5,852 nucleotides of DNA, taken from Verrucomicrobiales bacterium. GTDB lineage: Bacteria; Verrucomicrobiota; Verrucomicrobiia; Verrucomicrobiales; V1-33. The notes below the pieces were generated by a model. That model did no database searches. It saw only the letters and a program-made list of their open reading frames with translations, and was not told where the DNA came from. The stretch lies in the NCBI GenBank assembly GCA_023253495.1, contig JALRGF010000043.1, forward strand, positions 1 through 5,852, read 5' to 3'. Of this stretch, positions 1 through 5,657 are shown piece by piece. The first letter of the stretch is position 1; each line of letters starts with the position of its first letter. A program made the position numbers and the translations under genes.

Positions 1-949
1 GACCGCCTCCGAGACCGTGGCCGCGGTGGCGGCCGACGGCGTCGATTTCATCAATAAAAATCAGGCAGGGAGCGGATTTGCGCCCCTGTTCGAACATGTC
101 GCGGACGCGGCTGGCGCCCACGCCGACGAACATTTCGACGAAGTCGGACCCGCTGATGCTGAAGAACGGGACATCGGCCTCGCCGGCAATGCCTTTGGCG
201 AGCAGGGTTTTGCCGGTGCCGGGGGGGCCGACCATGAGGATGCCCTTGGGGATCTTGCCGCCGAGACGCTGGAATTTTTTGGGGTCCTTGAGGAATTCAA
301 CCAGTTCCCAGACCTCCTCCTTGGCCTCGTCGCACCCGGCGACGTCCTTGAAGGTCACCTTGTTGCGGTCGCTGTTGAGCATTTTGGCCTTGGATTTGCC
401 GAAGCTCATGGCGCCGCGCCCGGCCATTTTGATCTGCTGGCGGAAGAAGAAGTAGATCAACCCGAACATGAGCAGCATGGAAAGCAGCATCATGGTGCCC
501 GAGCTGAACACGCTGGGGCGGGTCTCAAACTGCGGCACGATCGGCGTCTCCTTGCCGTCCTTGTCCTTGAGGGTCTTGAGTTCCTCGAGCAGCGTGCCCT
601 TTTCGAGCCACTGGCTCTGGACCGGGGTGGTGAAGGCCTCGCTGACACCAAGGTCATTTTTGTAATACCCCTCGATGAATTCGGCGCCGGTTTCCGGACG
701 CACCACGAATTTGAACGGCTTGGTCCGGTCAATCAGCGTTTCCGGCTGGGCGGTGAGTTTGGCGCGGAATTCCGGATAGGTCAGCGATTTCGACTGGCCG
801 AGGAGTTTCGGGGAAATGAAGGCGGAGCTGACGAGGAGCAGGGCCAGTGCAAGCAGCACCAGACCGCGCCAGTTGAAATTCGGATCGCCGGAGCCGGTGG
901 GCCCGCCATCGCCCGGGGGCCGGGAGCGGCGCGGAGGTGAATCGGACAT
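1..949 (-). CDS. ftsH: ATP-dependent zinc metalloprotease FtsH, N-terminal part (runs off the window start)
   Basis: FtsH is a hexameric inner-membrane AAA protease that unfolds and degrades membrane proteins and short-lived regulators. The visible 316 codons read, in order: a Pro/Arg/Gly-rich cytoplasmic N-terminus (1-26); a first membrane segment (about 30-45); an extracytoplasmic domain (about 47-150); a second membrane segment (about 153-169, ending IYFFF); a linker; and the AAA module from about 198. Walker A is GPPGTGKT (241-248), the pore loop is MFVGVG (273-278) and Walker B is LIFIDEID (296-303). Reading stops in the glycine-rich GRHRGHGLGGG stretch, so the second region of homology and the HEXXH zinc site lie outside the window. 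A small oddity is LLAKGIAGEA, where most FtsH proteins have LLAKAIAGEA or LLAKAVAGEA. The ATG at 949 is chosen because it gives the expected short cytoplasmic N-terminus; no Shine-Dalgarno sequence precedes it. The next gene upstream is divergent. The identification is certain; the 3' end cannot be assessed. Confidence 0.97.
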   Translation of the reverse strand, partial: MSDSPPRRSRPPGDGGPTGSGDPNFNWRGLVLLALALLLVSSAFISPKLLGQSKSLTYPEFRAKLTAQPETLIDRTKPFKFVVRPETGAEFIEGYYKNDLGVSEAFTTPVQSQWLEKGTLLEELKTLKDKDGKETPIVPQFETRPSVFSSGTMMLLSMLLMFGLIYFFFRQQIKMAGRGAMSFGKSKAKMLNSDRNKVTFKDVAGCDEAKEEVWELVEFLKDPKKFQRLGGKIPKGILMVGPPGTGKTLLAKGIAGEADVPFFSISGSDFVEMFVGVGASRVRDMFEQGRKSAPCLIFIDEIDAVGRHRGHGLGGG

Positions 950-992
950 GTCGTGTGGTGGTGGGGTGGCCGTGAGGGAAGCGGGAATGGTG

Positions 993-1020
993 AGTCTACC
1001 ACAGGCAGGCGGGTTTGCAA
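993..1020 (-). promoter_or_regulatory. Probable sigma-70-type promoter of ftsH
   Basis: On the minus strand there is a -35 box TTGCAA (1020-1015), a 16-base spacer and a -10 box TAGACT (998-993) preceded by TGG, an extended -10 element. The -35 box matches four of six consensus bases and the -10 box four of six, with nearly ideal spacing. Transcription would begin near 986, giving a leader of roughly 37 bases that is rich in C and A and has no Shine-Dalgarno sequence. It is the only convincing promoter in the 103-base gap. TTGCAA is itself palindromic, but no matching -10 box is visible on the plus strand for the divergent gene. Confidence 0.5.
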
Positions 1021-1052
1021 TGCCCCGGGGATGCGCGAAGAATGGCAGCGTG

Positions 1053-3467
1053 ATGAAGATACGCGGGCCGGGCGTCGCAGGACGCGGTCGCGGGCACGGC
1101 CTGCTGCTGGCCGCGCTCGGCGGCCTGCTGCGGAGCGCGCTGGTGCTGGGCGGTCCGGCGATGGGGCAGGAGGGCGCGGCGGAGCCGGCGCGACTGGAGC
1201 GCCTGGAGGCGGCCGTCCGGGCCGGGGATGCGGTGGCGGCGACGGCGGCCTTGGACGACGGAGCCGGAGCGGGCGACGGCGAGGCCGATCGCTTCTGGCG
1301 AGCCCACGCCTCCCGACTGGCCGGGCGGGTGGAGGAAGCCGACCGGCTGCTGGGCGCGCTGGCGGGCGATCGGGCGTCGGCCTATTTCCAGCAGGCGGTA
1401 CTCAGTCACGGGGCGCTCTGGGCGGCGCGGGGGGAATCGACCCGCGCGTTGCGCGCGCTCGAGGCCGGCCTGGAGTCGGACGACCCGGAATTTCTGGGCG
1501 TGCTGCGGCTGCGGCTGGCGGAAGTGCATCTGTCGCAGGGCGGAGCGGTGGAAGCGCGGGCGCTGCTCAAAGCGGCACCGCCGAGCCTGGAGCGGGGAGC
1601 ATTGGAGGCGCGGGCGGCCTGGATGCAGGGGCGGATGGAAGAAGCGGCCCGTCTGGCCGGTCCGGTGGCCGCTCAGGCGCCGGCGGGCGCGGCGCGCGAC
1701 ACCGCACGTCTGGTCCAGGCCCGGGTCAAGGCCGGGGCCGGGCAGATCCTGGAGGCGGACCGGGCGCTGCTCGAGTGGGTCCGGGCCGAGCCGGCCACCG
1801 TCCCGCTGCCGGCCGTGGTTCTGGCGCTGGAGGAATTCCAAGGCCTGGCCGCCGAGGAGGTCGTCACGCTTCTGGACGAATGGAAAGTGGATCCGGCGTC
1901 GCCCCTCGCAGCCGCGGCCGCCTATGGTCAGGCCGCAGCCCAGGCAGCGCGGGGCGAGACGGCTGCCGCGGCCACGGCTTTCGAGACCTTTGCCGCCGCT
2001 CACCCGGCGCACCCGCTGGCCGTGACGGCTCGCGCCCGGTCGATCGAACTCGGACTGGCAGCCGGCCAACCGGCCGAGGCCCGACGGCGGGCCGAGGCGT
2101 GGCGACAGCTTCCGGAGCTTGAGCGATGGCCGGTCGAGCGGGCACGCGCCCATTTTCTGACCGGCTTGGCGGCCTGGCAGGAGGGCGCGTTGGCCGAGGC
2201 AACGGCGGCCTTTGCGGACGCGGCGCGTCTGGCCCCCGATCCGGAGGCGCAGCGGGCGGCGCGCCTGAATGCCGCCGTGAGCGCCTTGGAAGCTGGGGGG
2301 CCGTTGGTTGCCGACGGCTGGGACGCCTGGCCGGACGCCTGGCGCACCCTGCAATGGGAAGCCGGGCGGCACGGGGCGCGCACCGGTCATCCGGAAGCGG
2401 CAGCCCGCCTCGAGGCCTTCCTGGCCTCGATGCCGGAGGGCGATCCCCGGGGCCCGGCAGCGTGGAGTGCGCTGGTCGAGCTCGATCTGGCCCGGCCCAC
2501 TCCGGCGGTGACGGCGGCGCGCCAGCGGGTCCGGGCGGCACGGCGCACCGCCTCTGATCCCGCGTGGCGGGAGCGGGCCGACTGGCTCTCGCTGCAGGTG
2601 GAAGCCGCCGCCGGCAACTGGACTGCCGCCGTCGACCAAGCCTCCGCCTTCCTGGCCGCGTGGCCGCTGTCGGAGAGACGTCTGTCCGCACGGTTCCAAC
2701 GGGCGGAATGGCTGGGCCGCCTGGGGGACTGGGTCAGCGCGATCGATGAATACGCCCGACTGGCCGCCGAAGCGGACGACCAGCCGGCCGCCGGCGCGCG
2801 GGCGCTCTACCTCGCCGGACTGGCCGAACTCCGGCTGCCGTCGCCCGACTCACTGGACCGCGCCATCGACCGCTGGAGTGAGGCGGCCGGGATGGACGAA
2901 TCATTGGCGTTTCCCGCCCGCTACCAGCAGGCGCTGGCCAAAAGCCGGCTGGGCCAGACCGGGGAAGCCCTGCAGCAATTTGACGCTTTGCTGGCCGGGC
3001 CGCCGCCGCTCACGCCCGTTCAGCTCTCTGCCGTGCAGCTCGCTCGTGGGGAATTGCTGCTTCTTCCCATGGGCGACCAGTCCGACCGCGCCGCCGAGGC
3101 GCTGGCCGCCCTGCAGGGGGTGGTGGCGGAACCCGGGGGCGGCGGCCCGCGGCGGTCCCGGGCGCTCTTCCGATCCGGCGAGGCCCTGGCCCGCCTCGGG
3201 CGTACCGACGAAGCCCTGGCCGCCCTGACCGAAGCCGCCCGGCCGCTCATGGCACCGTCCGCCGACTCCGTCGAACCGACGGCGGACGCGCTGGTGTGGC
3301 CCGCCCGCGCCGGCCTGACCGCCGTCAGCCTGCTCGAATCCAACCGCAACTGGGCCGCCGCGGCCGCCCTCGCCCAGCGACTGGCCGCCACCCCGGGGCC
3401 GCACGCGGCCGCCGCCCGCGCCCGGGCGGCGCGCCTGCGGCTGGAACATTTTCTTTGGGAAGAATAG
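1053..3467 (+). CDS. Exported alanine-rich tetratricopeptide-type repeat protein, function unknown
   Basis: This 804-residue protein is not a recognised family member; it is called from its repeat architecture. The N-terminus resembles a signal peptide: an Arg-rich start (residues 1-15), a hydrophobic stretch LLLAALGGLLRSALVLGG with one Arg inside it, then a possible cleavage site near PAMG/QEG. No lipobox cysteine follows, so a periplasmic or secreted location is inferred. The rest is almost all helix, rich in Ala, Arg, Leu and Glu, with degenerate TPR or Sel1-like helix pairs. The clearest are near residues 110-143, 153-176, 365-390, 545-575 and 700-725, for example FRSGEALARLGRTDEALAAL. 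No catalytic motif is seen. TPR arrays of this kind usually act as protein-binding scaffolds. The start at 1053 is preferred because it begins the signal peptide; the frame stays open back to 816, but that part is antisense to ftsH. ATGs at 1020 and 987 are alternatives. There is no clear Shine-Dalgarno sequence. It is divergent from ftsH and convergent with the sigma factor gene, so it is probably transcribed alone. Confidence 0.85.
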   Translation: MKIRGPGVAGRGRGHGLLLAALGGLLRSALVLGGPAMGQEGAAEPARLERLEAAVRAGDAVAATAALDDGAGAGDGEADRFWRAHASRLAGRVEEADRLLGALAGDRASAYFQQAVLSHGALWAARGESTRALRALEAGLESDDPEFLGVLRLRLAEVHLSQGGAVEARALLKAAPPSLERGALEARAAWMQGRMEEAARLAGPVAAQAPAGAARDTARLVQARVKAGAGQILEADRALLEWVRAEPATVPLPAVVLALEEFQGLAAEEVVTLLDEWKVDPASPLAAAAAYGQAAAQAARGETAAAATAFETFAAAHPAHPLAVTARARSIELGLAAGQPAEARRRAEAWRQLPELERWPVERARAHFLTGLAAWQEGALAEATAAFADAARLAPDPEAQRAARLNAAVSALEAGGPLVADGWDAWPDAWRTLQWEAGRHGARTGHPEAAARLEAFLASMPEGDPRGPAAWSALVELDLARPTPAVTAARQRVRAARRTASDPAWRERADWLSLQVEAAAGNWTAAVDQASAFLAAWPLSERRLSARFQRAEWLGRLGDWVSAIDEYARLAAEADDQPAAGARALYLAGLAELRLPSPDSLDRAIDRWSEAAGMDESLAFPARYQQALAKSRLGQTGEALQQFDALLAGPPPLTPVQLSAVQLARGELLLLPMGDQSDRAAEALAALQGVVAEPGGGGPRRSRALFRSGEALARLGRTDEALAALTEAARPLMAPSADSVEPTADALVWPARAGLTAVSLLESNRNWAAAAALAQRLAATPGPHAAAARARAARLRLEHFLWEE

Positions 3468-3523
3468 AAGGAGGAAAAGGCGCCGGCCGACCGGGCTTGA
3501 TGGATGCGGTGTGGCGGGAGGTG

Positions 3524-3547
3524 CCGCCGCCGCACCCTAGGCGGCGG
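3524..3547. terminator. GC-rich inverted repeat at the convergent gene ends, possible terminator
   Basis: CCGCCGCC (3524-3531) and GGCGGCGG (3540-3547) form a perfect 8-bp stem with an 8-base loop between the ends of the TPR gene (stop at 3465-3467) and the sigma gene, whose TAG (3539-3537) lies in the loop. A stem this GC-rich could stall polymerase on either strand, and its position between converging genes suits a bidirectional terminator. No T-run follows on either side, so it does not meet the usual intrinsic-terminator pattern, and trinucleotide-rich GC sequence makes such stems by chance. Confidence 0.3.
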
Positions 3548-4508
3548 TGACCAAGGCAGGCGCCGGCTTCGATTTGCGCACCTCGCTGCCCCGGGCCGCC
3601 GGGCGGCGGCTCCGGCGCGGTGAGGGGGTGGCCGGCTCGTGATCAAGCCGTTGCAGCGCCTGGCGCAGCTGCAGGAGGGCGCTTACCTGGAGCTGGCGGG
3701 TGCGTTCCCGGGTCACCTTCAGGTGCTGGCCGATTTCCTCCAGCGTCTGCGGGGCGCGGCCGTCCAGCCCGAAGCGGCGGTTGATGATGTAGCGTTCGCG
3801 CTCGCCGAGGAACGGCAGCACTTTCTGGAGCGACTCCAGCAGGTCCGTCTGCTCGAGTGATTCCGCCGGACCGGCGTGATCCGCGTCGGGCAGCAGCTCG
3901 GCCAGGGTGCGGGCTTCGCCGCCGCGGGTATCGCCCACCGGTGTCTCCATCGAGAGCAGCGGCTGGTTCACGGTGCGGAGCTCCTCGATTTTTTTCAGGC
4001 TCATCTGCGCGGCCGCGGCGATCTCCTCGTCGGTCGGCTCGCGGCCCAGCGTTTCCGCGAGAGTGGCGGCGGTGGCGTGGACCTTGCGCATGCTTTCAGC
4101 AATGTGCCCCGGCAGCCGGATGGCCCGCGGAATCTTCTCGAAAGCGCGGAAAATCGCCTGGCGGATCCACCACGTCGCATAAGTACTGAAGGCCACCCCG
4201 ACCGCGGGGTCGAAGCGTTCGACCGCCCGGACCAGACCGACGTTGCCTTCGGCGATCAGGTCTTCAAAGGGGATGCCGCGGCCCTGGAAGCGCTTGGCGA
4301 TCGACACGACGAGGCGCAGATTGCCCTCGATCATGCGGTTGCGCGCGGCCAGACCACCCCTCTGCACCTCCGTGCTCAAGGTTTTTTCGTCTTCGCGACT
4401 GAGGAGCGGTCGCCGGCGGAGCTGCTCGAAGTAGACATCGAGACCGGGGCTGTGAACCAGTTCTGTTTTCATGTCGGCGGCGGGGGATGCGGGTGGGGGA
4501 GGGGACAT
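3537..4508 (-). CDS. Sigma-70 family RNA polymerase sigma factor, group 2 (RpoS/SigB-like)
   Basis: A 323-residue sigma factor that directs core RNA polymerase to promoters. Region 1.2 begins near residue 22 (DVYFEQLRRRPLLSREDE). Region 2 follows, with NLRLVVSIAKRFQGRGIPFE (63-82), DLIAEGNVGLVRAVERFD (83-100) and the -10-recognising STYATWWIRQAI (108-119). Region 3 spans about 135-215. Region 4 has FLGERERYIINRRFGLDG (233-250) and a helix-turn-helix TLEEIGQHLKVTRERTRQLQ (255-274). The absence of region 1.1, the total length and the RpoS-like RQLQ (primary factors have RQIE) point to a non-essential group 2 factor and not the main RpoD; this is inference. After residue 290 comes a basic, Pro/Ser/Arg-rich tail with no known domain. 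The ATG at 4508 adds a Pro/Ala-rich MSPPPPASPAAD; the ATG at 4472 (MKTELVHS) is an equally possible start, and neither has a Shine-Dalgarno sequence. It is convergent with the TPR gene and divergent from ilvB. Confidence 0.95.
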   Translation of the reverse strand: MSPPPPASPAADMKTELVHSPGLDVYFEQLRRRPLLSREDEKTLSTEVQRGGLAARNRMIEGNLRLVVSIAKRFQGRGIPFEDLIAEGNVGLVRAVERFDPAVGVAFSTYATWWIRQAIFRAFEKIPRAIRLPGHIAESMRKVHATAATLAETLGREPTDEEIAAAAQMSLKKIEELRTVNQPLLSMETPVGDTRGGEARTLAELLPDADHAGPAESLEQTDLLESLQKVLPFLGERERYIINRRFGLDGRAPQTLEEIGQHLKVTRERTRQLQVSALLQLRQALQRLDHEPATPSPRRSRRPAARGSEVRKSKPAPALVTAA

Positions 4509-4599
4509 TCGGGGGCCGGGGGGCTGGATCTTCTAACGCAGGATGGGGGTGGGCCGTTAGGGCGTCGGGAAGTGTGATGGGGGTGTAGGTGGAACCAGA

Positions 4600-4617
4600 A
4601 CGATGTATTTACATCGT
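4600..4617. promoter_or_regulatory. 18-bp inverted repeat, candidate operator between the divergent sigma gene and ilvB
   Basis: ACGATGTA (4600-4607), two T bases, then TACATCGT (4610-4617) form a perfect 8-bp inverted repeat around a two-base centre. The size and symmetry are typical of binding sites for dimeric helix-turn-helix repressors, but no specific regulator family can be named from this alone. It lies 91 bases upstream of the sigma-gene ATG at 4508 and 155 bases upstream of the ilvB ATG, so it could control either gene. A second 8-base palindrome, GTCATGAC (4616-4623), overlaps its right end. Confidence 0.4.
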
Positions 4618-4637
4618 CATGACGGATGATATCGCAA
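4608..4637 (-). promoter_or_regulatory. Weak candidate promoter for the sigma factor gene
   Basis: On the minus strand, TTGCGA (4637-4632) and TGTAAA (4613-4608) are separated by 18 bases; each box matches four of six sigma-70 consensus positions. The putative -10 box falls inside the inverted repeat at 4600-4617, which would make that repeat well placed for repression. The leader to the ATG at 4508 would be about 90 bases. A competing -35 box TTGCCA (4657-4652) has no -10 partner at good spacing. This is the best minus-strand candidate in the gap, but it is weak. Confidence 0.2.
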
Positions 4638-4677
4638 AGCCGATTCAAAATTGGCAACTTTTTTGAAAAAGTTTTTT
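4619..4677 (+). promoter_or_regulatory. Possible attenuator-like leader of ilvB: short ORF, two alternative hairpins and a T-run
   Basis: A 15-codon reading frame (MTDDIAKPIQNWQLF, 4619-4666) ends with its TGA inside the loop of an AT-rich hairpin, AACTTTTT (4656-4663) pairing with AAAAAGTT (4666-4673), which runs into six T bases (4672-4677). An alternative and mutually exclusive pairing exists: TTCAAAA (4644-4650) with TTTTGAA (4661-4667). This resembles the leader-peptide, antiterminator and terminator layout known for amino acid biosynthesis operons, and ilvB follows about 95 bases later. Against it, the peptide has only two Ile and one Leu and no run of branched-chain codons, it has no Shine-Dalgarno sequence, and the stems are weak A/T pairs that can arise by chance in a T-rich tract. 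Confidence 0.2.
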
Positions 4678-4772
4678 CCTCCCTCCTTGTCCGGTGGCGG
4701 GATCGGGTGTACCGGTCAGGCTGGTTTTCCGAGTTTCTGATCGATTGACGTCCCTTTCCGAGTTCTGCCGCC

Positions 4773-5657
4773 ATGCCTGCCAAGCCCAAGCCCAAGCCCA
4801 AATCTCAATCCAAAAGTGAATCCGCGTCTCCAACCGCCACCCGCGGTGAGCTGATGACCGGTGCGGAGGTGCTGGTTAAATGTATGGAGCGCGAGGGGGT
4901 GGACCTGATTTTTGCTTATCCTGGCGGGGCCTCGATGCCGATTCACCAGGCGCTGACGCGGTCAAAGCAGATCCGCACGGTGTTGCCGCGGCATGAGCAG
5001 GGCGGCAGTTTTGCCGCTGAAGGGTATGCGCGGGTGACCGGCAAGGCCGGCGTCTGCATGGGCACCTCGGGACCGGGCGCGACGAACATGATCACGGCCA
5101 TTGCCGACGCGTTTCTTGATTCGACGCCGCTGGTGGCCATTTCCGGGCAGGTACCCCAGCACATGATCGGACGCGGGGCGTTTCAGGAGACCGATTTTTT
5201 CGGCATGACACTGCCGGTGGTGAAGCACAACTATCTGGTCACCAATCCGCACGACATCCCGCGGATCGTCCGCGAGGCGTTTTACATCGCCCAGTCCGGG
5301 CGTCCGGGGCCGGTGGTCATCGACATGCCGAAGGATGTGCAGGAGGCGAAAATCCAGCCGGTATTTGTGGAGACGATTTCCCTGCGCGGGTACACGCCGG
5401 AGCGCGAGCTGGATGATGTGGCGCTCAACGAGGTGATCGGGCTGCTCAAGCAGAGCAAGCGGCCGGTCATTTATGCCGGCGGCGGGGTGATTTCGGCGGA
5501 GGCGAGCCGGGAGCTGACGGAATTTGCCGAACGCGCGCAGATTCCGGTAACCACCACCATCATGGGGGTGGGCGCGTTTCCGGAGAGCCATCCGCTGTCG
5601 CTGCGGTGGCTCGGCATGCACGGCACCGTGTACGCGAACAATGCGGCGAACGAGGCC
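4773..5657 (+). CDS. ilvB: Acetolactate synthase large subunit, N-terminal 295 codons, interrupted
   Basis: Acetohydroxyacid synthase joins two pyruvates, or pyruvate and 2-oxobutanoate, in the first common step of valine, leucine and isoleucine synthesis. It uses thiamine diphosphate and FAD. The pyrimidine-binding domain follows a Lys/Pro/Ser-rich extension (1-27): LMTGAEVLVKCMEREGVD, FAYPGGASMPIHQAL, then PRHEQGGSFAAEGYAR with the expected catalytic Glu75. GTSGPGATNM (97-106) and the conserved SGQVP and AFQETDFFG segments follow. The central domain starts near 210 and includes RPVIYAGGGVIS. Homology ends at GMHGTVYANNAANEA; the family would continue with an Asp-Leu-Leu type segment and about 270 more residues, including the diphosphate-binding domain. 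The frame stays open to 5852, but that sequence is unrelated, so the end is set at the break. The start at 4773 has no Shine-Dalgarno sequence; the ATG at 4854 (residue 28), preceded by GGTGAG, would give a conventional N-terminus. The regulatory subunit gene ilvN/ilvH, often next, is not visible. Confidence 0.95.
4782..4799 (+). repeat. Three tandem copies of AAGCCC in the ilvB 5' end
   Basis: The hexamer AAGCCC occurs three times without interruption and encodes the Lys-Pro repeats at residues 4-9 of the long form of IlvB. It is in frame, so slippage would add or remove Lys-Pro pairs without breaking the gene. It lies in the poorly conserved N-terminal extension, where length changes should be tolerated. 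Confidence 0.85.

Noticed and set aside
17..940. Long plus-strand open frame of about 307 codons opposite ftsH
   Set aside because: It is the shadow of ftsH on the other strand; the minus strand encodes unmistakable Walker A, Walker B and membrane segments, while this frame has no domain.
816..1052. Upstream extension of the TPR frame by 79 codons
   Set aside because: The extension is antisense to the ftsH start, Pro/Gly/Arg-rich and would bury the signal peptide inside the protein.
953..2122. Plus-strand Gly/Arg-rich frame of 389 codons overlapping the TPR gene
   Set aside because: The low-complexity Gly-Arg-Ala composition is typical of an out-of-frame reading of GC-rich coding DNA.
996..2699. 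Minus-strand open frame of 567 codons opposite the TPR gene
   Set aside because: Very high GC makes stops rare; the product is Arg/Gly/Pro-rich without a domain, while the plus frame has helix-pair periodicity and a signal peptide.
3500..3550. 16-codon frame after the TPR gene
   Set aside because: It is too short, too far from the AAGGAGG sequence, and overlaps the convergent sigma gene end and its inverted repeat.
4656..4677. Hairpin plus T-run as a terminator for an upstream plus-strand gene
   Set aside because: No plus-strand gene ends upstream; the preceding gene is on the minus strand, so a leader role is the only sensible reading.
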